Shown here: one piece after another, positions 15,712 through 24,710 of the stretch | How positions within the stretch are numbered: position 1 is the stretch's first letter | Layout of the letters: every line of letters begins with the position of its first letter | NCBI RefSeq assembly: GCF_042682685.1 | Contig: NZ_JBHUHX010000062.1 | Coordinates: forward strand, 61,498-125,497 | Reading direction: 5' to 3' | Length of the DNA: 64,000 nt | Origin: Imhoffiella fuscus | GTDB lineage: Bacteria > Pseudomonadota > Gammaproteobacteria > Chromatiales > Chromatiaceae | The notes under the pieces: generated by a model | What the model saw: only the letters and a program-made list of their open reading frames with translations | What the model was told of the DNA's origin: nothing | Databases searched by the model: none | Program-made: the position numbers and the translations under genes

Positions 15712-17041
15712 GATTCCCGCGCCGAGCGTCCGTCGAGCCTGGCGCGGGATTTCGCGCCCGATCGTCGCTGGCGGCTGGTGTCTGTTGTGCTGGCTGGCCT
15801 CTCTCCCCATCTTGCCGCCCGCTTCGGCGGCGGTCGACGGACCCGGCGACAATCGCGATGGCTACGCGTCGGCGGACTATCGCACCCGCTCCCTGGCGTT
15901 GAGCGGGCGTGTCGGCCGGGAGGCGGATCTGCTGGCGCTGGCGAGCGATCCGCCGCTGGGTCTGCCGCCGCTCCCGGTACCGGCCGACAATCCGCTGACG
16001 GCCGAGAAGATCGCGCTCGGGCGCAAGCTCTTCTACGACCGGCGCCTCTCGCTCAACGGCACCCAGTCCTGCGCCATGTGCCACATCCCGGAGCAGGGGT
16101 TCACCAACAACGAGTTGGCGACGGCGGTCGGTCTGGAGGGCAGGGACGTCGGTCGCAACGCGCCCACGCTCTACAACGTCGCCTACCTGCACCAACTCTT
16201 CCACGACGGACGCGAACGCAGCCTGGAGCACCAGGCGTGGCAGCCGATGATCAATCCGCTGGAGATGGCCAATCCGTCCATCGGCATCGTACTCGAACGT
16301 CTGCGAACCTGGCCCGATTACGCGGGGCTCTTCGAGTCGGCCTTCGCGGGTCGGCCGGCCAGCATGGAGCGCGTCGGTCAGGCCATCGCCAGCTACGAGC
16401 GCACCCTGCTCTCGGCCGATTCGCCCTTCGACCGCTGGTATTTCGGCGGCGAGCGCGATGCACTGAGCGTATCGGCCCGGCGCGGCTTCGCGCTCTTCAC
16501 CGGCCGCGCCGGATGCAGCGGCTGTCACGCCATCGGCGAGCGGAGCGCGCTCTTCACCGACCAGGCGCTGCACAACACCGGGGTCGGCTACCCAAGCCCG
16601 AATGAGCGCGGACGGACCGAGCCGCGCCGCGTCCTGCTGGCGCCGGGTGTCTACGGCGAGCTTTCGGCGGCGGCGCTCTCGTCCGTTTCGCGTCCCCGGC
16701 GCACGGCCGATCTGGGCCGCTACCGCATCACCCGGAATCCGGCCGATCGCTGGCGTTTCAGGACGCCGAGCTTGCGCAATGTTGCGCTGACCGCGCCCTA
16801 TATGCATGATGGTCGGTTCCTTCGCTTGGAGGAGGTCGTTGCCTTCTACGATCGGGGCGGGGTGCCCAATCTGCTGCAGGATCCGCGCATCCGCCCGCTC
16901 GGACTGACGGCACGGGAGTCCCTGGATCTGGTGGCCTTCCTGACTTCGCTCACCGGTGCGACCGAAACCCTGGTGCTCGATGCCTTTGCCGCTCCGATCG
17001 GAGACGTCGGGAGCGAGCGTCGTCCCTCATCCGCTGAATAA
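15686..17041 (+). CDS. MauG-like di-heme cytochrome c peroxidase family protein
   Basis: A 451-residue exported di-heme protein, paralogous to the C-terminal domain of the preceding fusion (shared LGRKLFYDRRLSLNGT-type, YNVAYLHQLFHDGRE and TPSLRNVALTAPYMHDG blocks). Heme motifs are C129-x2-C132-H133 (CAMCHIPEQGF) and C277-x2-C280-H281 (CSGCHAIGE). A hydrophobic signal lies at about residues 27-49 (VAGGWCLLCWLASLPILPPASAA). The start is uncertain: ATG 15686 lies inside a palindromic repeat, so the first residues (MGRAQRNPS) are repeat-derived, and a TTG at 15656 would overlap the upstream gene. It is the third gene of the mtoX operon. It may serve MtoX maturation or peroxide reduction in the periplasm. 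Confidence 0.88.
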   Translation: MGRAQRNPSIPAPSVRRAWRGISRPIVAGGWCLLCWLASLPILPPASAAVDGPGDNRDGYASADYRTRSLALSGRVGREADLLALASDPPLGLPPLPVPADNPLTAEKIALGRKLFYDRRLSLNGTQSCAMCHIPEQGFTNNELATAVGLEGRDVGRNAPTLYNVAYLHQLFHDGRERSLEHQAWQPMINPLEMANPSIGIVLERLRTWPDYAGLFESAFAGRPASMERVGQAIASYERTLLSADSPFDRWYFGGERDALSVSARRGFALFTGRAGCSGCHAIGERSALFTDQALHNTGVGYPSPNERGRTEPRRVLLAPGVYGELSAAALSSVSRPRRTADLGRYRITRNPADRWRFRTPSLRNVALTAPYMHDGRFLRLEEVVAFYDRGGVPNLLQDPRIRPLGLTARESLDLVAFLTSLTGATETLVLDAFAAPIGDVGSERRPSSAE

Positions 17042-17107
17042 GGCCGTGTTATCCGTTTCGATTCGACTGACCGATTCGCGCCGGCCATGGCTGGGAGCTG
17101 AATCTGG

Positions 17108-17998
17108 ATGCGTTTTCCCATCTGGCTGTTGGCCATTCTGCCGCCCCTATTCTGGGCCGGGAACATGGTGCTCGCCCGCGCCCTGCACGCCGAGATCCCA
17201 CCGCTCGCCCTAGCCTTCTGGCGCTGGTTGCTGGCCCTGCTGGTGTTGTTGCCCTTCGCCGCCGCTCCGCTGCGCGCCCAGTGGCGACTGGCATTGCCGC
17301 ATTGGCCGATCCTGACGCTGCTCGCGCTGCTCTCGATCAGCGGCTACAACACCTTCGTCTATCTGGGTCTGCAGGACACCACGGCGACCAATGGGGCCTT
17401 GCTGACCTCGACCATGCCGGTGTTGATCCTGGGCTTCTCTTTCCTGCTGCTGCGCCAGGGCGTTACCGCCCGGCAGGGGCTGGGGATTCTGCTGTCGCTG
17501 CTGGGCGTGCTGGTCATCGTGACCCAGGGGGAGCCATCCCGATTCGCCGATCTGGCGTTCAACCGTGGGGATCTCTGGATCCTGGTGGGTGCGTTGAGCT
17601 GGGCGCTCTATTCGGTCTGTCTGCGCTGGCGTCCGTCGGGGCTCGATCCCTTGGCCTTGCTCGCCATCCTCATCGCGATCGGACTGGTTCCCTTGCTTCC
17701 GCTCTATCTCTGGGATCTCGCCCAGGGGCATCGTTTTGCGCTCAACCCGGTCAATCTCTCGGCGATCGGCTATGTCGCCGTCTTCCCGTCCGTCGTCGCC
17801 TATATGGTCTGGAATCTGGCGGTGGCCCGGATGGGACCGAACCGCACCGGCCAGTTCATCCATCTGATTCCGGTCTTCGGCGCGTTGCTCGCCATGCTGC
17901 TGCTCGGCGAGCGGCTGGCGCTCTTCCATGGGGTTGGCGTCGTGCTGATCGTGCTCGGCATCTGGTTCGTGACGTTCTACCGCGCGGATGCTCGGTAA
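17108..17998 (+). CDS. EamA-family (drug/metabolite transporter) membrane exporter
   Basis: The 296-residue protein has ten predicted membrane segments in two EamA repeats. The first begins LLAILPPLFWAGNMVLARAL, with the usual PxxWAxN pattern, and contains LGLQDTTATNGALLTSTMPVLI. The second begins GDLWILVGALSWALYSVCLRW and contains FPSVVAYMVWNLAVARMGPNRTGQFIHLIPVFGALLAMLLLGE, a classical EamA end motif. Such carriers export amino acids or other metabolites. The substrate is unknown, though CysB next door on the opposite strand raises the possibility of a cysteine-related metabolite; that is only a guess from location. Confidence 0.88.
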   Translation: MRFPIWLLAILPPLFWAGNMVLARALHAEIPPLALAFWRWLLALLVLLPFAAAPLRAQWRLALPHWPILTLLALLSISGYNTFVYLGLQDTTATNGALLTSTMPVLILGFSFLLLRQGVTARQGLGILLSLLGVLVIVTQGEPSRFADLAFNRGDLWILVGALSWALYSVCLRWRPSGLDPLALLAILIAIGLVPLLPLYLWDLAQGHRFALNPVNLSAIGYVAVFPSVVAYMVWNLAVARMGPNRTGQFIHLIPVFGALLAMLLLGERLALFHGVGVVLIVLGIWFVTFYRADAR

Positions 17999-18035
17999 TG
18001 TCTTTCGGGGCCGCGCCGATTCGAACCGCCGTTGC

Positions 18036-18977
18036 TCAGATGGCGTATTCGCTCCCGTCGGCCTTCAGCGCACGATCGATGACGCGGCGGGTGAGGTGCG
18101 GGGCGAACAGCTCGATGAAGTCGTAGGTGTAGCTGCGCAGCCAGGCATTTCGGCGTAGGCCCAGGTGGGTGACGCTGGAATCGAACAGATGCCCGGCGTC
18201 CAACATCCCGAGTCCGATGTCCAACGTGGGGTCGTAGGCCATGCGGGCGACGATCCCGATACCGAGCTCCATGCGTACATAGGTCTTGATGACGTCCGCG
18301 TCCAACGCGGTGAGCACCACTCTGGCCTCCAGTCCGTGGCTCTGAAAGGCGCGGTTGATCTGGTTGCGACCGGTGAAGGCCGAGTCGTAGGTCACGATCG
18401 GCCAGCGCGCGATCTCGTTCAGGCTGAGCGGAGCGGTATCGAGAACTGGATGTCCGAGCGGGGCGATGATGCAGTGATTCCACTCGTAGCAAGGCAGGCT
18501 CAGCAGCTCTGGATAGTCGGCGACCGATTCGGTGGCGATGACCAGATCCGCCCGCCCGGAGCGGACCAGCTCGCACACCTGCGGCGGATTGCCTTGCTGC
18601 AGCGAAAGACCGACCTGCGGATAGCGCTCGATGAAGGCGTGAACCACCTTCGGCAGTACGTAGCAGGCCTGGGTGTGGGTGGTGGCGATGGAGAGCTTGC
18701 CCACCGATTCGTTGCTGAACTCGGCCCCGACTTGGCGCAGATTGTCCAAATCGCCCAGCATGCGCGCGGCGATCGCCAGCACCTCGCGTCCGGGCTCGGT
18801 CACCTCGACCAGTCGCTTGCCCTGGCGGGCGAAGATTTCCACGCCCAGCTCGTCTTCCAGCTGACGTATCTGCTTGGAGACGCCGGGTTGTGAGGTGAAG
18901 AGCGCCTCGGCCGCCGCCGAAACGTTCAGGCCCTGGCGGACCACTTCGTTGATGTATCTGAGCTGCTGAAGGTTCAT
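18036..18977 (-). CDS. cysB: LysR-type regulator CysB (sulfur assimilation)
   Basis: The protein (313 residues from ATG 18977) begins MNLQQLRYINEVVRQGLNVSAAAEALFTSQPGVSKQIRQLE, the CysB/Cbl helix-turn-helix, whose SQPGVSKQIRQLEDELG is nearly invariant. The effector domain has TTHTQACYVLP, SLQQGNPPQVCELV and DADVIKTYVRMELGIGIVA, again typical of CysB, including the TTHTQ and GNP residues around the O-/N-acetylserine pocket. CysB activates sulfate, sulfite and thiosulfate assimilation genes when cysteine is scarce. A longer reading from 18995 adds six residues that CysB proteins lack. A cysK gene is found 9 kb away, but no assimilation operon is next to it. Confidence 0.94.
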   Translation of the reverse strand: MNLQQLRYINEVVRQGLNVSAAAEALFTSQPGVSKQIRQLEDELGVEIFARQGKRLVEVTEPGREVLAIAARMLGDLDNLRQVGAEFSNESVGKLSIATTHTQACYVLPKVVHAFIERYPQVGLSLQQGNPPQVCELVRSGRADLVIATESVADYPELLSLPCYEWNHCIIAPLGHPVLDTAPLSLNEIARWPIVTYDSAFTGRNQINRAFQSHGLEARVVLTALDADVIKTYVRMELGIGIVARMAYDPTLDIGLGMLDAGHLFDSSVTHLGLRRNAWLRSYTYDFIELFAPHLTRRVIDRALKADGSEYAI

Positions 18978-19098
18978 GCGGCGCATCCAGGTCATAACCT
19001 GCGGCTATATTACTCTGGCCGCTGAGGGCTTGCGCCTACGATGAACGCGTGAGCTCCACCTTCCATCTAGGGCGCGGGTCCGGTTCGCGCCGACCGGT

Positions 19099-20145
19099 TC
19101 ATCCGGTCGTGACCCTGTTGCGGCCCGATGCCTTAGAGCGATAGAGCGCGTCGTCGGCCCGTTTGAGCAATTCCTCCAGCCTGACGTCCGAGCGCCCGTC
19201 GGTGCTGGATGTACCGAGACTGAGGGTGACGCCGAGATCCTGCGCTGGATCGCGACTGAGGGTGATGGGGAGTTCGGCGATGGCCCGGCGAAACTGTTCG
19301 GCCGTGTTTGCGGCGGCGTCCTCGGTGCAGGGATAGAGTACGAAGAGAAACTCCTCGCCGCCGTAACGTCCCAGGCTGTCGCTCGCGAGGGTGTGTGAGC
19401 GTAGCCGGCACGCGACCTCCCACAGCACCTGGTCGCCCGCCAGATGGCCGTGGCTGTCGTTGATGATTTTGAAGAAATCGATGTCGGCCAGGATGACGCT
19501 CAGCGGTTGTTCTTCGGTCCGAGCGCGCGCGAGTTGCTTGCCGAGATGCTCCAGGATGGTTCCCCTGTTCAGCAGACCGGTCAGGGCGTCGCGGGTTGCC
19601 TTGTGCAGGAGCGCCTCCATCGCCTGCTGTCGTAGCTGGATGGTGGTCAGGCGCTCGGTGAAATGGCTGCCGAAGATGCGGATGAATCGGGTATCCAGGT
19701 CATTGAAGGGGGTGCGTCGCGCGGCTACGGTCAGCAGGCCGAGGCACTGGCCGAGCCGCGCGAAGGGTAAGACCTGGATCTCGACGATGGTTTTTCCTTC
19801 GAGATGCTCCGGTGGCAGCGGGCCGTCGCGAATATCGGCAGGATCGATCTTTCTCGGTACCTGGGCGGCCAGATGGTGCGCATCCCAAGGGTGCAGTGTT
19901 GTCACCTCCGCGAGATGGGCTGCTCCACGAACGCCGTCGATGACTCTGAAGCCGTTCTCATGGGGGATCACCATGCGCCAGCAGGCGACGTTGGCGAAAT
20001 ATTTCCAATGGGCGGCGACCCGGTGCGAGATCTGCTGGATGTCTTCGGTTTGCTGAATGTCGTCGAGCAGTTTGAAGAGCGCCTCGTAGCGCACCAGCTG
20101 CTGTGTGGTTCGCTCTTGCCAATCCGATTTGGTTTCTGTATCCAT
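19099..20145 (-). CDS. diguanylate cyclase with N-terminal GAF-like sensor
   Basis: A 348-residue protein. Residues 1-175 resemble a GAF sensor domain without a membrane segment, so it is cytoplasmic. The GGDEF domain (about 180-345) has DALTGLLNRG, LADIDFFKIINDSHGHLAGD and the catalytic GGEEF signature (LGRYGGEEFLFVLYP), so it should make cyclic di-GMP. The inhibitory I-site RxxD normally five residues before the signature is replaced by LASD, suggesting no product feedback at that site. It lies 42 bases downstream of an AhpD-like gene on the same strand and is likely co-transcribed. The ligand of the GAF part is unknown. Confidence 0.9.
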   Translation of the reverse strand: MDTETKSDWQERTTQQLVRYEALFKLLDDIQQTEDIQQISHRVAAHWKYFANVACWRMVIPHENGFRVIDGVRGAAHLAEVTTLHPWDAHHLAAQVPRKIDPADIRDGPLPPEHLEGKTIVEIQVLPFARLGQCLGLLTVAARRTPFNDLDTRFIRIFGSHFTERLTTIQLRQQAMEALLHKATRDALTGLLNRGTILEHLGKQLARARTEEQPLSVILADIDFFKIINDSHGHLAGDQVLWEVACRLRSHTLASDSLGRYGGEEFLFVLYPCTEDAAANTAEQFRRAIAELPITLSRDPAQDLGVTLSLGTSSTDGRSDVRLEELLKRADDALYRSKASGRNRVTTG

Positions 20146-20187
20146 GTTTCGTCTCCCTGGCGAGCACTCGGAGCGGGCGAGCGTCTT

Positions 20188-20748
20188 TTAGAGAATGGCC
20201 CGATAGTTTGGGTCCAGATCGATCTTGAGTGTGCTGGTGTAGATGTTGAACATGGACGCCAAATCGATCACGGCGATGATTTCGCAGATCTCCTCCTGAC
20301 TGAAACCCTCGTCCATCAACGTCTCGAAGTCCGCGTCCTCGACCTGATTGGGGTCCGACACCACCTTGTTCGCGAACTCCACCACACGCTCGTAGTAGGG
20401 AGGCAGGGTGCAGTCGGTCTCGGCGTGGACGAAATTGGACAGGTCTTGGAATGCCAGCGTCTTGTCGAGGCCGAGCACGTTCTGGGCGTGGCAGGCCGAG
20501 CAATAACGGGCGCCATGCTTGGCGGATACGGCGAATACGATCATCTCTTTCAGCGGTAGCGGCAGACTGCCGCTAAAGAGGGTGCCCTTCGCCCTTTCCC
20601 AATAGGCGCGAGCCAGCGCGGAGCTGTGTCCCAGGCTTTTCATCCAGATCGGCACCGAGCTGTCTCCGCTCATGCGCATATAGTCGTCATAGACCGCCCG
20701 AGTCTCGGGCGATGCATCTTCGTATTCGGTGAGGATGTAACGTTGCAT
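20188..20748 (-). CDS. carboxymuconolactone decarboxylase / AhpD-like protein
   Basis: The 186-residue protein shows the AhpD-like core EMIVFAVSAKHGARYCSACHAQNVLGL, with the CxxCH thiol pair that acts in peroxidase-type family members. The all-helical layout and length fit the larger class of the family. The start at 20748 (MQRYILTEYED) is the ATG where the protein sequence becomes family-like; an upstream extension is arginine-rich and unlikely. The partner gene downstream encodes a diguanylate cyclase. A role in peroxide or aldehyde detoxification is possible but not shown. A second member of the same superfamily is encoded at 25039. Confidence 0.82.
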   Translation of the reverse strand: MQRYILTEYEDASPETRAVYDDYMRMSGDSSVPIWMKSLGHSSALARAYWERAKGTLFSGSLPLPLKEMIVFAVSAKHGARYCSACHAQNVLGLDKTLAFQDLSNFVHAETDCTLPPYYERVVEFANKVVSDPNQVEDADFETLMDEGFSQEEICEIIAVIDLASMFNIYTSTLKIDLDPNYRAIL

Positions 20749-21497
20749 GTGCGGTTCTCGGTGTGGTCTGTTAGAACAGGGCCTTCGGCGGAAGCCTTGA
20801 GGCCAATGCCTGTATCCTGTATCCCGTGTCCCTGGTAGCGTCTGTCTTCTCTTCGAGTCGGAGGTTATACGAGCAGGGCTTTGTCGGTCACGAACGGTGC
20901 GAAAATGTAACGCTCTAGATTTGACTCGATTGCCGGAGCCTGAATCAAGCAATAGTCGTCGGGGCGATTGTCGGAAAGGGTCCTAAATAACTGATTGTAA
21001 TTATTGTATTCGTGTTCATTCAAACCCCTGGGTTGTACGGGATGAGTTGCTGTTCGCTCGACACTCTACGTTGACATTTCGGGGGCAGGTGAGAATAACG
21101 TCACAAACAAAAAGTTTATTTGCGTTCCTTCTATACGGCTGCAACGGCGGGTTATCGGCTTGAACAAGTCGATTTCGCCTCCATTTAAATTGGCTGCTTA
21201 AGCTTGTGCCAGCAGCCAAAGATGATTCTGGCTTTGGCGTCGATTCATCCTCGACGGATAGAATGGGAGAGCGAGTCGCGCTAGCCATCTATCCACGCCG
21301 CTTGTCTCGATAACAAACTCTACTTGCCCTCTGTTTGATCGATGCCCCCTCGTTGTGTCGGACCTTGATGTCGGAATGAGCGTTCAATCCGGCCGTGTCG
21401 GCTCCATGCATCGATCAGGCATCCCGCCACAGCCTCCGCGCCAATGAGCCGCGTCGCGCGCGGGCAGCGGGGCGATCACGACTATTCGGAGACACCT
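20749..21497. other. gene-poor, lower-GC stretch upstream of the phospholipase gene
   Basis: About 750 bases with no convincing gene. The stretch 20860-21340 is visibly richer in A and T than its surroundings. From about 21227 onward, several blocks (for example GATTCATCC, then CAATCCGGCCG, then CTCCGCGCCAA) recur in the same order at 24711-24860, so this leader belongs to a duplicated unit. An open reading frame at 21016-21288 on the minus strand has no family features and is probably chance. The CGGAG site at 21486 precedes the next gene's ATG. Confidence 0.5.
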
Positions 21498-23783
21498 ATG
21501 GTTGTCGATACATCCTCACCCATCGATCTGTTCGAGCGCGAATCCTCGGCCTCTGATTCCGCTCGATCCAGTCGGCGTGTCGGTCGGCGCCCAAGACCAT
21601 CGCCTTCCGGCGGCAGCGAGTCGCTCAAGGGGCTCGATTCGCTGCTGGAGCCGGGCCGCAATTGCTGGCGCCTGGAGGGGGCCGAGCGACTCTCCGTGCT
21701 GGTCGACGGCGAGGAGTATTACGGCGTCGTGCGCCAGGCCATGATCCAGGCCCGCCGACGCATCGCCATCGCCGGCTGGGATCTGCACAGCCAGCTGCGG
21801 CTGGTCCGCGACGGCTTCGACGATGGCCATCCGGTCCGGCTTGCCGAACTGCTGCGCCACTTGCTGGAGCGCACCCCGGAGTTGGAGGTCTTCGTCCTGC
21901 TTTGGGACTATGCCCCCATCTACGCCCTGGAGCGCGAGCCGCTCTTTCTGGGCGATCATCCCTGGGGCGACGATCATCCACGGCTGCATTTCGTCAAGGA
22001 CGCCAGCCATCCGGTCGTCGCCAGTCAGCATCAGAAACTCGTCGCCATCGACGGGTGCATCGCCTTCTGTGGTGGCTTCGATTTGAGCAAGTGGCGCTGG
22101 GACACCAACGCACACCCGCCTGCGGACGAGCGTCGCGTCGATCCGGACGGCGATCCCTATCAGCCCTTCCACGACCTGCAAATGCTCGTCGACGGCCCGG
22201 CCGCGACCGCCATCATGGATCTCTTCCAGGATCGCTGGCGGTGGGCGACCGGCGAGACCCTGGAGCCCGTGTCCGCCTCGGATGATGCGCCGTCTCCTTG
22301 GCCTCAAGGCGTAGAACCCATGCTGCGAGATACGCAGGTGGGGATCGCCCGCACCTTGCCCGCCTACGGAGAGCGCCCCGAGTCGCGCGAGGTCGAGCAG
22401 CTCTATCTGGACATGATCGATCGGGCGCGGGACTGTATCTATATCGAGAACCAGTACCTTTCCTCCCGCTCCCTGGTCAAGGCGCTGTGCCGCTCGCTCA
22501 GACGCCGGAAGGGGCCGCAGGTGATCGTCATTTTGCCGCAGGGGACCGGCGCCTGGATCGAGCAGCACACCATGGATGTGCTGCGTGCGCGCATGCTGGC
22601 GCGCATGCGCAGGCTCGACCGGCACGGACGGCTCGGCGTCTACTATCCCGACGTCCAGGGGCTGGGCGACGGCTGCCTCATGGTCCACGCCAAGCTCATG
22701 ATCGTCGACGACGCCGTGTTGCGGATCGGGTCCTCCAATCTGAGCAATCGATCCATGGGACTCGACAGCGAATGCGACCTCTGTGTCGTCGTCGACGACC
22801 ATGAGGCGATCGCCGCCATTCGGTCATTGCGTCAGCGTTTGATCGGCATGTTCCTTTCGGTCGAGCCCGAGCGGGTCGATGAGGCCGAACGTCAGGCGCG
22901 CGAACAGGGCGGCGGGATTCTCCAGGCGCTCGAACGGTTGCGCGAGCAACAGTCGGCGCCGGACGCGGATCCTGCGATCCGGCTTGCGGTCCTCGACGGC
23001 GAGGTGGATCCCGAATGGAATCGCCAGCTCCCGGACGAGCGCATCCTGGATCCGGATCGGCCCATCGACGGCGATTTGGTCACCAAGGTCGTGGTCGGCG
23101 GAGAGGAGCACGCCCGGCATCTGCGCTGGCGGGTCATCCTCGGTGGCGTCCTGGTGGCGCTCTTCGTCGCGTTGGCGGCCAGCTGGCGCTGGACCGCGCT
23201 CGGAGACTGGCTGAGCCCGGATAGCCTGGCGAATCTGGTCCAGGGACTGAGTCATGCCGTCTGGGGGCCGCCGGTCGCCGTCGCCGCCTTCGTCACGGCC
23301 GCCGTGATCGCCGTTCCAGTGACCCTCTTGATCCTGGTGTCCGCCTTGGTCTTCGGGCCGGTAACCGGGTCCGTGGTCGCCCTGAGCGGTGCCACGCTCT
23401 CGGCCTATGCCGGCTATGGGATCGGCAGCTATCTCGGCCGCGCGGCCGTGGATCGCATGTCCGGCGGCGGGCTGGGCCGGCTGAGCCGCCGCCTCGCGCG
23501 CTACGGTATCCTGACCGTCATCACCGTGCGCATCGTTCCGGTGGCGCCCTTCGCCGTCATCAATCTCTTCGCCGGCGCCTCGCATCTGCGGGTGCGCGAC
23601 TTCATGATCGGCACCGCGATCGGCATGACCCCGGCCATCCTGGCCATGGCGGTCTTCGCCGAGGGGCTCATGTCGCTGATCGGCAAGGCGGACCTGCGCG
23701 CCGTGGCGCTCGTCTTCGTGGGCGTGTTGGCGATCGCCGGCCTGACCTGGTATGGACGACGGATGCTCGCCAATGACGGATAA
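21498..23783 (+). CDS. phospholipase D / cardiolipin-synthase-like protein fused to a VTT (DedA-like) membrane domain
   Basis: The 761-residue protein combines a soluble phospholipase D part (about residues 55-470) and a C-terminal SNARE-associated/VTT membrane domain (about 545-750). Two HKD motifs are present: SQHQKLVAIDG in the first half and MVHAKLMIVDDAVLRIGSSNLSNRS in the second, both with H, K and D in place and a GSSN sequence after the second. Between the two parts is a soluble linker that includes the ERILDPDRPIDGDL stretch. The VTT part has about five membrane segments with FGPVTGSVVALSGATLSAYAGYGIG and RIVPVAPFAVINLFAGAS. It probably transfers or hydrolyses phosphatidyl groups at the inner membrane. 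The next gene, an EEP phosphatase, overlaps it by 11 bases. Confidence 0.92.
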   Translation: MVVDTSSPIDLFERESSASDSARSSRRVGRRPRPSPSGGSESLKGLDSLLEPGRNCWRLEGAERLSVLVDGEEYYGVVRQAMIQARRRIAIAGWDLHSQLRLVRDGFDDGHPVRLAELLRHLLERTPELEVFVLLWDYAPIYALEREPLFLGDHPWGDDHPRLHFVKDASHPVVASQHQKLVAIDGCIAFCGGFDLSKWRWDTNAHPPADERRVDPDGDPYQPFHDLQMLVDGPAATAIMDLFQDRWRWATGETLEPVSASDDAPSPWPQGVEPMLRDTQVGIARTLPAYGERPESREVEQLYLDMIDRARDCIYIENQYLSSRSLVKALCRSLRRRKGPQVIVILPQGTGAWIEQHTMDVLRARMLARMRRLDRHGRLGVYYPDVQGLGDGCLMVHAKLMIVDDAVLRIGSSNLSNRSMGLDSECDLCVVVDDHEAIAAIRSLRQRLIGMFLSVEPERVDEAERQAREQGGGILQALERLREQQSAPDADPAIRLAVLDGEVDPEWNRQLPDERILDPDRPIDGDLVTKVVVGGEEHARHLRWRVILGGVLVALFVALAASWRWTALGDWLSPDSLANLVQGLSHAVWGPPVAVAAFVTAAVIAVPVTLLILVSALVFGPVTGSVVALSGATLSAYAGYGIGSYLGRAAVDRMSGGGLGRLSRRLARYGILTVITVRIVPVAPFAVINLFAGASHLRVRDFMIGTAIGMTPAILAMAVFAEGLMSLIGKADLRAVALVFVGVLAIAGLTWYGRRMLANDG

Positions 23784-24522
23784 GCGTCGGCCCCTGACGG
23801 TGGCGACCTACAACATTCATCGCTCGATGGGGTCGGATCGCCGTATCGACGACGGGCGGATCCTGGATGTCATTCTGGACTTGGACGCCGATCTGGTCGC
23901 CTTGCAGGAGGTCGAGACGCCGCTCAAGCCAGGGCCGGACTACGTGCCACTGATGCAGCGTCTGAGGCACCAAGGCTACCGACCCCTGCTGGGGCCGACC
24001 CTGACCTCGGAGCGCTCGAACTACGGTAACGTGTTGCTGAGCCGACTGCCGGTCAAGATCCAGCGGCAGCGGAATCTAAGCTACCCCGAACGCGAGCCGC
24101 GCGGCCTCATCGAGGCGGTCATGGACATGAGCGCTGCGGATCCGGCCGCTGATGGGGTGTCGTCGGAACTCTGCTGTCTCGCGACCCATCTCGGACTGAG
24201 CGTCGCCGAGCGACGCTGCCAGCTCGCCCGGATCGCCGAGCGGCTCGGCCAACTCGCCAGGCGACCGAGCGGCATGCGTCCGACCATCCTGCTCGGGGAC
24301 TTCAACGAATGGCGCCGACACCCGCGACGGCTTTCGGCCATCGATGCATGGCTCCAACCCGCCCCGATTCATCGCTCCTTTCCAGGCGTCTTTCCGCTTT
24401 TTCCGCTGGATCGCATCTGGTTCGCTGGTGGTCTGACGCTGGACGCGCTGGAGGTGATCCGCAGCCCGCTGACCCGTGTGGCCTCCGATCATTTGCCGTT
24501 GAGGGCGTCCTTCCTCTGGTGA
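23773..24522 (+). CDS. endonuclease/exonuclease/phosphatase (EEP) family protein
   Basis: A 249-residue soluble protein with the EEP catalytic blocks in order: TVATYNIHRSMG (metal-binding N), ADLVALQEVE (catalytic E), NVLLSRLPV, CLATHLGLS, ILLGDFNEW (D and N) and RVASDHLPL (C-terminal D-H pair). Family members cleave phosphodiesters in DNA, RNA, or lipid head groups such as sphingomyelin. Coupling by an 11-base overlap to a phospholipase-D-type gene strongly suggests a lipid-related role; similar pairs of a PLD protein and an EEP protein occur in other proteobacteria. The ATG at 23773 is the first in a good context. The gene is followed by a decayed duplicate of the upstream region. Confidence 0.9.
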   Translation: MTDKRRPLTVATYNIHRSMGSDRRIDDGRILDVILDLDADLVALQEVETPLKPGPDYVPLMQRLRHQGYRPLLGPTLTSERSNYGNVLLSRLPVKIQRQRNLSYPEREPRGLIEAVMDMSAADPAADGVSSELCCLATHLGLSVAERRCQLARIAERLGQLARRPSGMRPTILLGDFNEWRRHPRRLSAIDAWLQPAPIHRSFPGVFPLFPLDRIWFAGGLTLDALEVIRSPLTRVASDHLPLRASFLW

Positions 24523-24710
24523 TCGGGCATCGATCGCCTGCCGACGTGGTGGGGCAGGGGGCAGAGCCGAGGCCATCGCAGTCCACATGCACGGTGTCGA
24601 GGCCCCGAAATTTTGGCGTGTGTCGCCGAAACGGCGGTTTGGCATGCTTGAAGACGTCTAATTCATCACAATTTGGTGATATTGTGTAAGCCTGTGTCGG
24701 CATCCAATGT

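Noticed and set aside
21016..21288. 90-codon minus-strand frame in the gene-poor region
   Set aside because: Composition is not coding-like and it has no homology signs; part of the surrounding sequence is a duplicated leader.
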